Source of the DNA: Antitrichia curtipendula
Lineage: Eukaryota > Streptophyta > Bryopsida > Hypnales > Leucodontaceae
Reading direction: 5' to 3'
DNA length: 64,000 nucleotides
Assembly: GCA_951230915.1 (NCBI GenBank)
Contig: OX579637.1
Coordinates: 14,446,001 to 14,510,000, forward strand
Position 1 is the stretch's first letter; every line of letters begins with the position of its first letter. The notes below the pieces were generated by a model. It saw nothing but the letters and a program-made list of their open reading frames with translations. It was not told where the DNA came from and searched no databases. A program made the translations under genes and the position numbers. This document shows positions 26,154-40,496 of this stretch, in pieces.

Positions 26154-27784
26154 AATAAGTCCAACCTGTACATTAATGGTGTCAAACATCAAATGTCATA
26201 GAATTTCACTTTGAAAGAGACTTCACACAAATCAAACAAGTTGCAAATAGTTACCCTCAAGTACCTAAATGCCCACAAATATTAATTTGATATGTAATTG
26301 CAATCCAATCGCAAGTCCATTCAAAAGAATATAGAATAAGTCCAACCTGTACATTAATGGTGTCAAATATCAGATGTCATAGAATTTCATTTTCAAAGAG
26401 ACTTCACACAAATCGTACAAGTTGCAAATAGTTACCCTCAAGTACTTAAATGCCCACAAATACTAATTTGATATGTAATTGCAATCCAATCGCACGTCCA
26501 TTCAAAAGAATATAGAATAAGTCCAACCTGTACATTAATGGTGTCAAACATCAAATGTCATAGAATTTCACTTTGAAAGAGACTTCACATAAATCGTACA
26601 AGTTGCAAATAGTTACCCTCAAGTACCTAAATGCCCACAAATATTAATTTGATATGTAATTGCAATCCAATCGCAAGTCCATTCAAAAGAATATAGAATA
26701 AGTCCAACCTGTACATTAATGGTGTCAAACATCAAATGTCATAGAATTTCATTTTGAAACAGACTTCACACAAATCGTACAAGCTGCAAATAGTTACCCT
26801 CAAGTACTTAAATGCCTACAAATACTAATTTGATATGTAAATGCAATCCAATCGCACGTCCATTCAAAAGAATATAGAATAAGTCCAATCTGGACATTAA
26901 TGGAGTCAAACATCAAATGTCATAGAATTTCATTTTGAAGGAAACTTCACACAAATCGTACAAGTTGCAAATAGTTACCCTCAAGTACCTAAATGCGCAG
27001 AAATATTAATTTGATATGTAATTGCAATCCAATCGCACGTCCATTCAAAAGAATATAGAATAAGGTCCAACCTGTACTTTAATGGTGTCAAACATCAAAT
27101 GTCATAGAATTTCAGTTTGAAAGAGACTTCACACAAATCGTACAAGTTGCAAATAGTTACCCTCAAGTACTTAAATGCCCACAAATACTAATTTGATATG
27201 TAATTGCAATCCAATCGCACGTTCATTGAAAAGAATATAGAATAAGTCCAACCTGTACATTAATGGTGTCAAACATCAAATGTCATAGAATTTCATTTTG
27301 AAGGAAACTTCACACAAATCGTACAAGTTGCAAATAGTTACCCTCAAGTACTTAAATGCGCACAAATATTAATTTGATATGTAATTGCAATCCAATCGCA
27401 CGTCAATTCAAAGGAATATAGAATAAGTCCAATCTGTACATTAATGGTGTCAAACATCAAATGACATAGAATTTCATTTTGAAGGAAACTTCACACAAAT
27501 CGTACAAGTTGCAAATAGTTACCCTCAAGTACCTAAATGCCCACAAATATTAATTTGATATGTAATTGCAATCCAATCGCACGTCCATTCAAAAGAATAT
27601 CGAATAAGGTCCAACCTGTACTTTAATGGTGTCAAACATCAAATGTCATAGAATTTCAGTTTGAAACAGACTTCACACAAATCGTACAAGTTGCAAATAG
27701 TTACCCTCAAGTACTTAAATGCCCACAAATATTAATTTGATATGTAATTGCAATCCAATCGCACGTCCATTCAAAAGAATATAG
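26154..27784. repeat. 9-monomer higher-order repeat, copy 2 (1631 bp)
   Basis: Tandem copy of 24523-26153 (AATCTGGACATT at 26885, GTTCATTG at 27221). Private change: ATCAAACAAG near 26233. After 27784 the next two unit types are those that follow 18160 upstream, so the duplication interrupted an order that is otherwise preserved. Confidence 0.86.
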
Positions 27785-29238
27785 AATAAGGTCCAACCTG
27801 TACTTTAATGGTGTCAAACATCAAATGTCATAGAATTTCAGTTTGAAAGAGACTTCACACAAATCGTACAAGTTGCAAATAGTTACCCTCAAGTACTTAA
27901 ATGCCCACAAATACTAATTTGATATGTAATTGCAATCCAATCGCACGTCCATTCAAAAGAATATAGAATAAGGTCCAACCTGTACTTTAATGGTGTCAAA
28001 CATCAAATGTCATAGAATTTCATTTTGAAGGAAACTTCACACAAATCGTACAAGTTGCAAATAGTTACCCTCAAGTACCTAAATGCCCACAAATATTAAT
28101 TTGATATGTAATTGCAATCCAATCGCACGTCCATTCAAAAGAATATAGAATAAGGTCCAACCTGTACTTTAATGGTGTCAAACATCAAATGTCATAGAAT
28201 TTCATTTTGAAACAGACTTCACACAAATCGTACAAGTTGCAAATAGTTACCCTCAAGTACTTAAATGCCCACAAATACTAATTTGATGTGTAATTGCAAT
28301 CCAATCGCACGTCAATTCCAAAAAATAGAGAATAAGGTCCAATCTGTACTTTAATGGTGTCAAACATCAAATGTCATAGAATTTCAGTTTGAAACAGACT
28401 TCACACAAATCGTACAAGTTGCAAATAGTTACCCTCAAGTACTTAAATGCCCACAAATATTAATTTGATATGTAATTGCAATCCAATCGCACGTCCATTC
28501 AAAAGAATATAGAATAAGGTCCAACCTGTACTTTAATGGTGTCAAACATCAAATGTCATAGAATTTCATTTTGAAACAGACTTCACACAAATCGTACAAG
28601 TTGCAAATAGTTACCCTCAAGTACTTAAATGCCCACAAATACTAATTTGATGTGTAATTGCAATTCAATCGCACGTCAATTCCAAAAAATAGAGAATAAG
28701 GTCCAATCTGTACTTTAATGGTGTCAAACATCAAATGTCATAGAATTTTAGTTTGAAAGAGACTTCACACAAATCGTACAAGTTGCAAATAGTTACCCTC
28801 AAGTACTTAAATGCCCACAAATATTAATTTGATATGTAATTGCAAGCCAATCGCACGTCCATTCAAAAGAATATAGAATAAGTCCAACCTGTACATTAAT
28901 GGTGTCAAACATCAAATGTCATAGAATTTCATTTTGAAAGAGACTTCACACAAATCGTACAAGTTGCAAATAGTTACCCTCAAGTACTTAAATGCCCACA
29001 AATACTAATTTGATATGTAATTGCAATCCAATCGCACGTTCATTGAAAAGAATATAGAATAAGTCCAACCTGTACATTAATGGTGTCAAACATCAAATGT
29101 CATAGAATTTCATTTTGAAGGAAACTTCACACAAATCGTACAAGTTGCAAATAGTTACCCTCAAATACTTAAATGCCCACAAATACTAATTTGATATGTA
29201 ATTGCAATCCAATCGCACGTCCATTCAAAAGAATATCG
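26697..29238. repeat. 14-monomer duplicated segment, copy 1 (2542 bp)
   Basis: Aligns with 29421-31962 at offset 2724 bp: AATCTGGACATT (26885/29609) and TTCCAAAAAATAGAG (28316/31040 and 28680/31404). One extra unit (29239-29420) separates the copies. Confidence 0.8.
28149..28876. repeat. 2-monomer tandem repeat (364 bp, two copies)
   Basis: Units at 28149 and 28513 (AAACAG, TACTAAT, TGTGTAATTG, ending TTCCAAAAAATAGAG) alternate with units at 28331 and 28695 (AAGGTCCAATCTG, TATTAAT). The fourth unit differs (TTTTAGTTTG, AAAGAG, GCAAGCC). Confidence 0.72.
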
Positions 29239-29420
29239 AATAAGGTCCAACCTGTACTTTAATGGTGTCAAACATCAAATGTCATAGAATTTCAGTTTGA
29301 AACAGACTTCACACAAATCGTACAAGTTGCAAATAGTTACCCTCAAGTACTTAAATGCCCACAAATATTAATTTGATATGTAATTGCAAGCCAATCGCAC
29401 GTCCATTCAAAAGAATATAG

Positions 29421-31962
29421 AATAAGTCCAACCTGTACATTAATGGTGTCAAACATCAAATGTCATAGAATTTCATTTTGAAACAGACTTCACACAAATC
29501 GTACAAGCTGCAAATAGTTACCCTCAAGTACTTAAATGCCTACAAATACTAATTTGATATGTAAATGCAATCCAATCGCACGTCAATTCAAAAGAATATA
29601 GAATAAGTCCAATCTGGACATTAATGGAGTCAAACATCAAATGTCATAGAATTTCATTTTGAAGGAAACTTCACACAAATCGTACAAGTTGCAAATAGTT
29701 ACCCTCAAGTACCTAAATGCGCAGAAATATTAATTTGATATGTAATTGCAATCCAATCGCACGTCCATTCAAAAGAATATAGAATAAGGTCCAACCTGTA
29801 CTTTAATGGTGTCAAACATCAAATGTCATAGAATTTCAGTTTGAAAGAGACTTCACACAAATCGTACAAGTTGCAAATAGTTACCCTCAAGTACTTAAAT
29901 GCCCACAAATACTAATTTGATATGTAATTGCAATCCAATCGCACGTCAATTCAAAAGAATATAGAATAAGTCCAATCTGTACATTAATGGTGTCAAACAT
30001 CAAATGTCATAGAATTTCATTTTGAAGGAAACTTCACACAAATCGTACAAGTTGCAAATAGTTACCCTCAAGTACTTAAATGCGCACAAATATTAATTTG
30101 ATATGTAATTGCAATCCAATCGCACGTCAATTCAAAGGAATATAGAATAAGTCCAATCTGTACATTAATGGTGTCAAACATCAAATGACATAGAATTTCA
30201 TTTTGAAGGAAACTTCACACAAATCGTACAAGTTGCAAATAGTTACCCTCAAGTACCTAAATGCCCACAAATATTAATTTGATATGTAATTGCAATCCAA
30301 TCGCACGTCCATTCAAAAGAATATCGAATAAGGTCCAACCTGTACATTAATGGTGTCAAACATCAAATGTCATAGAATTTCAGTTTGAAACAGACTTCAC
30401 ACAAATCGTACAAGTTGCAAATAGTTACCCTCAAGTACTTAAATGCCCACAAATATTAATTTGATATGTAATTGCAATCCAATCGCACGTCCATTCAAAA
30501 GAATATAGAATAAGGTCCAACCTGTACTTTAATGGTGTCAAACATCAAATGTCATAGAATTTCAGTTTGAAAGAGACTTCACACAAATCGTACAAGTTGC
30601 AAATAGTTACCCTCAAGTACTTAAATGCCCACAAATACTAATTTGATATGTAATTGCAATCCAATCGCACGTCCATTCAAAAGAATATAGAATAAGGTCC
30701 AACCTGTACTTTAATGGTGTCAAACATCAAATGTCATAGAATTTCATTTTGAAGGAAACTTCACACAAATCGTACAAGTTGCAAATAGTTACCCTCAAGT
30801 ACCTAAATGCCCACAAATATTAATCTGATATGTAATTGCAATCCAATCGCACGTCCATTCAAAAGAATATAGAATAAGGTCCAACCTGTACTTTAATGGT
30901 GTCAAACATCAAATGTCATAGAATTTCATTTTGAAACAGACTTCACACAAATCGTACAAGTTGCAAATAGTTACCCTCAAGTACTTAAATGCCCACAAAT
31001 ACTAATTTGATGTGTAATTGCAATCCAATCGCACGTCAATTCCAAAAAATAGAGAATAAGGTCCAATCTGTACTTTAATGGTGTCAAACATCAAATGTCA
31101 TAGAATTTCATTTTGAAACAGACTTCACACAAATCGTACAAGTTGCAAATAGTTACCCTCAAGTACTTAAATGCCCACAAATATTAATTTGATATGTAAT
31201 TGCAATCCAATCGCACGTCCATTCAAAAGAATATAGAATAAGGTCCAACCTGTACTTTAATGGTGTCAAACATCAAATGTCATAGAATTTCATTTTGAAA
31301 CAGACTTCACACAAATCGTACAAGTTGCAAATAGTTACCCTCAAGTACTTAAATGCCCACAAATACTAATTTGATGTGTAATTGCAATTCAATCGCACGT
31401 CAATTCCAAAAAATAGAGAATAAGGTCCAATCTGTACTTTAATGGTGTCAAACATCAAATGTCATAGAATTTTAGTTTGAAAGAGACTTCACACAAATCG
31501 TACAAGTTGCAAATAGTTACCCTCAAGTACTTAAATGCCCACAAATATTAATTTGATATGTAATTGCAAGCCAATCGCACGTCCATTCAAAAGAATATAG
31601 AATAAGTCCAACCTGTACATTAATGGTGTCAAACATCAAATGTCATAGAATTTCATTTTGAAAGAGACTTCACACAAATCGTACAAGTTGCAAATAGTTA
31701 CCCTCAAGTACTTAAATGCCCACAAATACTAATTTGATATGTAATTGCAATCCAATCGCACGTTCATTGAAAAGAATATAGAATAAGTCCAACCTGTACA
31801 TTAATGGTGTCAAACATCAAATGTCATAGAATTTCATTTTGAAGGAAACTTCACACAAATCGTACAAGTTGCAAATAGTTACCCTCAAATACTTAAATGC
31901 CCACAAATACTAATTTGATATGTAATTGCAATCCAATCGCACGTCCATTCAAAAGAATATAG
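29421..31962. repeat. 14-monomer duplicated segment, copy 2 (2542 bp)
   Basis: Aligns with 26697-29238. Its early units, with CAATTCAAAAG and AATCTGTACATT ends, resemble 17079-18160 more than 26697-27784. This copy therefore either keeps the older state or was converted. Private change: AAGGTCC...GTACATT near 30330. Confidence 0.76.
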
Positions 31963-34900
31963 AATAAGGTCCAACCTGTACTTTAATGGTGTCAAACATC
32001 AAATGTCATAGAATTTCATTTTGAAACAGACTTCACACAAATCGTACAAGTTGCAAATAGTTACCCTCAAGTACTTAAATGCCCACAAATACTAATTTGA
32101 TGTGTAATTGCAATCCAATCGCACGTCAATTCCAAAAAATAGAGAATAAGGTCCAATCTGTACTTTAATGGTGTCAAACATCAAATGTCATAGAATTTCA
32201 GTTTGAAACAGACTTCACACAAATCGTACAAGTTGCAAATAGTTACCCTCAAGTACTTAAATGCCCACAAATATTAATTTGATATGTAATTGCAATCCAA
32301 TCGCACGTCCATTCAAAAGAATATAGAATAAGGTCCAACCTGTACTTTAATGGTGTCAAACATCAAATGTCATAGAATTTCATTTTGAAAGAGACTTCAT
32401 ACAAATCGTACAAGTTGCAAATACTTACCCTCAAGTACCTAAATGCCCACAAATATTAATTTGATATGTAATTGCAAGCCAATCGCACGTCCATTCAAAA
32501 GAATATAGAATAAGTCCAACCTGTACATTAATGGTGTCAAACATCAAATGTCATAGAATTTCATTTTGAAGGAAACTTCACACAAATCGTACAAGTTGCA
32601 AATAGTTACCCTCAAGTACCTAAATGCCCACAAATATTAATTTGATATGTAATTGCAGTCCAATCGCACGTCCATTCAAAAGAATATAGAATAAGGTCCA
32701 ACCTGTACTTTAATGGTGTCAAACATCAAATGTCATAGAATTTCATTTTGAAACAGACTTCACACAAATCGTACAAGTTGCAAATAGTTACCCTCAAGTA
32801 CTTAAATGCCCACAAATACTAATTTGATGTGTAATTGCAATCCAATCGCACGTCAATTCCAAAAAATAGAGAATAAGGTCCAATCTGTACTTTAATGGTG
32901 TCAAACATCAAATGTCATAGAATTTCATTTTGAAACAGACTTCACACAAATCGTACAAGTTGCAAATAGTTACCCTCAAGTACTTAAATGCCCACAAATA
33001 TTAATTTGATATGTAATTGCAATCCAATCGCACGTCCATTCAAAAGAATATAGAATAAGGTCCAACCTGTACTTTAATGGTGTCAAACATCAAATGTCGT
33101 AGAATTTCATTTTGAAAGAGACTTCATACAAATCGTACAAGTTGCAAATACTTACCCTCAAGTACCTAAATGCCCACAAATATTAATTTGATATGTAATT
33201 GCAAGCCAATCGCACGTCCACTCAAAAGAATATAGAATAAGTCCAACCTGTACATTAATGGTGTCAAACATCAAATGTCATAGAATTTCATTTTGAAGGA
33301 AACTTCACACAAATCGTACAAGTTGCAAATAGTTACCCTCAAGTACCTAAATGCCCACAAATATTAATTTGATATGTAATTGCAATCCAATCGCACGTCC
33401 ATTCAAAAGAATATAGAATAAGGTCCAACCTGTACTTTAATGGTGTCAAACATCAAATGTCATAGAATTTCATTTTGAAAGAGACTTCACACAAATCGTA
33501 CAAGTTGCAAATAGTTACCCTCAAGTACTTAAATGCCCACAAATACTAATTTGATATGTAATTGCAATCCAATCGCACGTTCATTGAAAAGAATATAGAA
33601 TAAGTCCAACCTGTACATTAATGGTGTCAAACATCAAATGTCATAGAATTTCATTTTGAAGGAAACTTCACACAAATCGTACAAGTTGCAAATAGTTACC
33701 CTCAAGTACCTAAATGCCCACAAATATTAATTTGATATGTAATTGCAATCCAATCGCACGTCCATTCAAAAGAATATAGAATAAGGTCCAACCTGTACTT
33801 TAATGGTGTCAAACATCAAATGTCATAGAATTTCAGTTTGAAAGAGACTTCACACAAATCGTACAAGTTGCAAATAGTTACCCTCAAGTACTTAAATGCC
33901 CACAAATACTAATTTGATATGTAATTGCAATCCAATCGCACGTCCATTCAAAAGAATATAGAATAAGGTCCAACCTGTACTTTAATGGTGTCAAACATCA
34001 AATGTCATAGAATTTCATTTTGAAAGAGACTTCATACAAATCGTACAAGTTGCAAATACTTACCCTCAAGTACCTAAATGCCCACAAATATTAATTTGAT
34101 ATGTAATTGCAAGCCAATCGCACGTCCATTCAAAAGAATATAGAATAAGTCCAACCTGTACATTAATGGTGTCAAACATCAAATGTCATAGAATTTCATT
34201 TTGAAAGAGACTTCACACAAATCGTACAAGTTGCAAATAGTTACCCTCAAGTACTTAAATGCCCACAAATACTAATTTGATATGTAATTGCAATCCAATC
34301 GCACGTTCATTGAAAAGAATATAGAATAAGTCCAACCTGTACATTAATGGTGTCAAACATCAAATGTCATAGAATTTCATTTTGAAGGAAACTTCACACA
34401 AATCGTACAAGTTGCAAATAGTTACCCTCAAGTACCTAAATGCCCACAAATATTAATTTGATATGTAATTGCAAGCCAATCGCACGTCCACTCAAAAGAA
34501 TATAGAATAAGTCCAACCTGTACATTAATGGTGTCAAACATCAAATGTCATAGAATTTCATTTTGAAGGAAACTTCACACAAATCGTACAAGTTGCAAAT
34601 AGTTACCCTCAAGTACCTAAATGCCCACAAATATTAATTTGATATGTAATTGCAATCCAATCGCACGTCCATTCAAAAGAATATAGAATAAGGTCCAACC
34701 TGTACTTTAATGGTGTCAAACATCAAATGTCATAGAATTTCATTTTGAAAGAGACTTCACACAAATCGTACAAGTTGCAAATACTTACCCTCAAGTACCT
34801 AAATGCCCACAAATATTAATTTGATATGTAATTGCAAGCCAATCGCACGTCCATTCAAAAGAATATAGAATAAGTCCAACCTGTACATTAATGGTGTCAA

Positions 34901-35230
34901 ACATCAAATGTCATAGAATTTCATTTTGAAAGAGACTTCACACAAATCGTACAAGTTGCAAATAGTTACCCTCAAGTACTTAAATGCCCACAAATACTAA
35001 TTTGATATGTAATTGCAATCCAATCGCACGTTCATTGAAAAGAATATAGAATAAGTCCAACCTGTACATTAATGGTGTCAAACATCAAATGTCATAGAAT
35101 TTCATTTTGAAGGAAACTTCACACAAATCGTACAAGTTGCAAATAGTTACCCTCAAGTACCTAAATGCCCACAAATATTAATTTGATATGTAATTGCAAT
35201 CCAATCGCACGTCCATTCAAAAGAATATAG
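31963..35230. repeat. 18-monomer higher-order repeat, copy 1 (3268 bp)
   Basis: Eighteen units repeated immediately downstream at an offset of exactly 3268 bp. Tags: TTCCAAAAAATAGAG (32130/35398, 32857/36125) and the otherwise unseen ATGTCGTAGAA (33096/36364). Two internal marker units lie 727 bp apart. Confidence 0.88.
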
Positions 35231-38200
35231 AATAAGGTCCAACCTGTACTTTAATGGTGTCAAACATCAAATGTCATAGAATTTCATTTTGAAACAGACT
35301 TCACACAAATCGTACAAGTTGCAAATAGTTACCCTCAAGTACTTAAATGCCCACAAATACTAATTTGATGTGTAATTGCAATCCAATCGCACGTCAATTC
35401 CAAAAAATAGAGAATAAGGTCCAATCTGTACTTTAATGGTGTCAAACATCAAATGTCATAGAATTTCAGTTTGAAACAGACTTCACACAAATCGTACAAG
35501 TTGCAAATAGTTACCCTCAAGTACTTAAATGCCCACAAATATTAATTTGATATGTAATTGCAATCCAATCGCACGTCCATTCAAAAGAATATAGAATAAG
35601 GTCCAACCTGTACTTTAATGGTGTCAAACATCAAATGTCATAGAATTTCATTTTGAAAGAGACTTCATACAAATCGTACAAGTTGCAAATACTTACCCTC
35701 AAGTACCTAAATGCCCACAAATATTAATTTGATATGTAATTGCAAGCCAATCGCACGTCCATTCAAAAGAATATAGAATAAGTCCAACCTGTACATTAAT
35801 GGTGTCAAACATCAAATGTCATAGAATTTCATTTTGAAGGAAACTTCACACAAATCGTACAAGTTGCAAATAGTTACCCTCAAGTACCTAAATGCCCACA
35901 AATATTAATTTGATATGTAATTGCAGTCCAATCGCACGTCCATTCAAAAGAATATAGAATAAGGTCCAACCTGTACTTTAATGGTGTCAAACATCAAATG
36001 TCATAGAATTTCATTTTGAAACAGACTTCACACAAATCGTACAAGTTGCAAATAGTTACCCTCAAGTACTTAAATGCCCACAAATACTAATTTGATGTGT
36101 AATTGCAATCCAATCGCACGTCAATTCCAAAAAATAGAGAATAAGGTCCAATCTGTACTTTAATGGTGTCAAACATCAAATGTCATAGAATTTCATTTTG
36201 AAACAGACTTCACACAAATCGTACAAGTTGCAAATAGTTACCCTCAAGTACTTAAATGCCCACAAATATTAATTTGATATGTAATTGCAATCCAATCGCA
36301 CGTCCATTCAAAAGAATATAGAATAAGGTCCAACCTGTACTTTAATGGTGTCAAACATCAAATGTCGTAGAATTTCATTTTGAAAGAGACTTCATACAAA
36401 TCGTACAAGTTGCAAATACTTACCCTCAAGTACCTAAATGCCCACAAATATTAATTTGATATGTAATTGCAAGCCAATCGCACGTCCACTCAAAAGAATA
36501 TAGAATAAGTCCAACCTGTACATTAATGGTGTCAAACATCAAATGTCATAGAATTTCATTTTGAAGGAAACTTCACACAAATCGTACAAGTTGCAAATAG
36601 TTACCCTCAAGTACCTAAATGCCCACAAATATTAATTTGATATGTAATTGCAATCCAATCGCACGTCCATTCAAAAGAATATAGAATAAGGTCCAACCTG
36701 TACTTTAATGGTGTCAAACATCAAATGTCATAGAATTTCATTTTGAAAGAGACTTCACACAAATCGTACAAGTTGCAAATAGTTACCCTCAAGTACTTAA
36801 ATGCCCACAAATACTAATTTGATATGTAATTGCAATCCAATCGCACGTTCATTGAAAAGAATATAGAATAAGTCCAACCTGTACATTAATGGTGTCAAAC
36901 ATCAAATGTCATAGAATTTCATTTTGAAGGAAACTTCACACAAATCGTACAAGTTGCAAATAGTTACCCTCAAGTACCTAAATGCCCACAAATATTAATT
37001 TGATATGTAATTGCAATCCAATCGCACGTCCATTCAAAAGAATATAGAATAAGGTCCAACCTGTACTTTAATGGTGTCAAACATCAAATGTCATAGAATT
37101 TCAGTTTGAAAGAGACTTCACACAAATCGTACAAGTTGCAAATAGTTACCCTCAAGTACTTAAATGCCCACAAATACTAATTTGATATGTAATTGCAATC
37201 CAATCGCACGTCCATTCAAAAGAATATAGAATAAGGTCCAACCTGTACTTTAATGGTGTCAAACATCAAATGTCATAGAATTTCATTTTGAAAGAGACTT
37301 CATACAAATCGTACAAGTTGCAAATACTTACCCTCAAGTACCTAAATGCCCACAAATATTAATTTGATATGTAATTGCAAGCCAATCGCACGTCCATTCA
37401 AAAGAATATAGAATAAGTCCAACCTGTACATTAATGGTGTCAAACATCAAATGTCATAGAATTTCATTTTGAAAGAGACTTCACACAAATCGTACAAGTT
37501 GCAAATAGTTACCCTCAAGTACTTAAATGCCCACAAATACTAATTTGATATGTAATTGCAATCCAATCGCACGTTCATTGAAAAGAATATAGAATAAGTC
37601 CAACCTGTACATTAATGGTGTCAAACATCAAATGTCATAGAATTTCATTTTGAAGGAAACTTCACACAAATCGTACAAGTTGCAAATAGTTACCCTCAAG
37701 TACCTAAATGCCCACAAATATTAATTTGATATGTAATTGCAAGCCAATCGCACGTCCACTCAAAAGAATATAGAATAAGTCCAACCTGTACATTAATGGT
37801 GTCAAACATCAAATGTCATAGAATTTCATTTTGAAGGAAACTTCACACAAATCGTACAAGTTGCAAATAGTTACCCTCAAGTACCTAAATGCCCACAAAT
37901 ATTAATTTGATATGTAATTGCAATCCAATCGCACGTCCATTCAAAAGAATATAGAATAAGGTCCAACCTGTACTTTAATGGTGTCAAACATCAAATGTCA
38001 TAGAATTTCATTTTGAAAGAGACTTCACACAAATCGTACAAGTTGCAAATACTTACCCTCAAGTACCTAAATGCCCACAAATATTAATTTGATATGTAAT
38101 TGCAAGCCAATCGCACGTCCATTCAAAAGAATATAGAATAAGTCCAACCTGTACATTAATGGTGTCAAACATCAAATGTCATAGAATTTCATTTTGAAAG

Positions 38201-38498
38201 AGACTTCACACAAATCGTACAAGTTGCAAATAGTTACCCTCAAGTACTTAAATGCCCACAAATACTAATTTGATATGTAATTGCAATCCAATCGCACGTT
38301 CATTGAAAAGAATATAGAATAAGTCCAACCTGTACATTAATGGTGTCAAACATCAAATGTCATAGAATTTCATTTTGAAGGAAACTTCACACAAATCGTA
38401 CAAGTTGCAAATAGTTACCCTCAAGTACCTAAATGCCCACAAATATTAATTTGATATGTAATTGCAATCCAATCGCACGTCCATTCAAAAGAATATAG
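35231..38498. repeat. 18-monomer higher-order repeat, copy 2 (3268 bp)
   Basis: Abuts copy 1 with no gap and keeps the same unit order. After 38498 the sequence first follows the block near 35958 (offset 2541 bp), so a third copy was started in a different register rather than as a full unit. Confidence 0.88.
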
Positions 38499-40496
38499 AA
38501 TAAGGTCCAACCTGTACTTTAATGGTGTCAAACATCAAATGTCATAGAATTTCATTTTGAAACAGACTTCACACAAATCGTACAAGTTGCAAATAGTTAC
38601 CCTCAAGTACTTAAATGCCCACAAATACTAATTTGATGTGTAATTGCAATCCAATCGCACGTCAATTCCAAAAAATAGAGAATAAGGTCCAATCTGTACT
38701 TTAATGGTGTCAAACATCAAATGTCATAGAATTTCATTTTGAAACAGACTTCACACAAATCGTACAAGTTGCAAATAGTTACCCTCAAGTACTTAAATGC
38801 CCACAAATATTAATTTGATATGTAATTGCAATCCAATCGCACGTCCATTCAAAAGAATATAGAATAAGGTCCAACCTGTACTTTAATGGTGTCAAACATC
38901 AAATGTCATAGAATTTCATTTTGAAAGAGACTTCATACAAATCGTACAAGTTGCAAATACTTACCCTCAAGTACCTAAATGCCCACAAATATTAATTTGA
39001 TATGTAATTGCAAGCCAATCGCACGTCCACTCAAAAGAATATAGAATAAGTCCAACCTGTACATTAATGGTGTCAAACATCAAATGTCATAGAATTTCAT
39101 TTTGAAGGAAACTTCACACAAATCGTACAAGTTGCAAATAGTTACCCTCAAGTACCTAAATGCCCACAAATATTAATTTGATATGTAATTGCAATCCAAT
39201 CGCACGTCCATTCAAAAGAATATAGAATAAGGTCCAACCTGTACTTTAATGGTGTCAAACATCAAATGTCATAGAATTTCATTTTGAAAGAGACTTCACA
39301 CAAATCGTACAAGTTGCAAATAGTTACCCTCAAGTACTTAAATGCCCACAAATACTAATTTGATATGTAATTGCAATCCAATCGCACGTTCATTGAAAAG
39401 AATATAGAATAAGTCCAACCTGTACATTAATGGTGTCAAACATCAAATGTCATAGAATTTCATTTTGAAGGAAACTTCACACAAATCGTACAAGTTGCAA
39501 ATAGTTACCCTCAAGTACCTAAATGCCCACAAATATTAATTTGATATGTAATTGCAATCCAATCGCACGTCCATTCAAAAGAATATAGAATAAGGTCCAA
39601 CCTGTACTTTAATGGTGTCAAACATCAAATGTCATAGAATTTCATTTTGAAACAGACTTCACACAAATCGTACAAGTTGCAAATAGTTACCCTCAAGTAC
39701 TTAAATGCCCACAAATACTAATTTGATGTGTAATTGCAATCCAATCGCACGTCAATTCCAAAAAATAGAGAATAAGGTCCAATCTGTACTTTAATGGTGT
39801 CAAACATCAAATGTCATAGAATTTCAGTTTGAAAGAGACTTCACACAAATCGTACAAGTTGCAAATAGTTACCCTCAAGTACTTAAATGCCCACAAATAC
39901 TAATTTGATATGTAATTGCAATCCAATCGCACGTCCATTCAAAAGAATATAGAATAAGGTCCAACCTGTACTTTAATGGTGTCAAACATCAAATGTCATA
40001 GAATTTCATTTTGAAAGAGACTTCATACAAATCGTACAAGTTGCAAATACTTACCCTCAAGTACATAAATGCCCACAAATATTAATTTGATATGTAATTG
40101 CAAGCCAATCGCACGTCCATTCAAAAGAATATAGAATAAGTCCAACCTGTACATTAATGGTGTCAAACATCAAATGTCATAGAATTTCATTTTGAAAGAG
40201 ACTTCACACAAATCGTACAAGTTGCAAATAGTTACCCTCAAGTACTTAAATGCCCACAAATACTAATTTGATATGTAATTGCAATCCAATCGCACGTTCA
40301 TTGAAAAGAATATAGAATAAGTCCAACCTGTACATTAATGGTGTCAAACATCAAATGTCATAGAATTTCATTTTGAAGGAAACTTCACACAAATCGTACA
40401 AGTTGCAAATAGTTACCCTCAAGTACCTAAATGCCCACAAATATTAATTTGATATGTAATTGCAATCCAATCGCACGTCCATTCAAAAGAATATAG

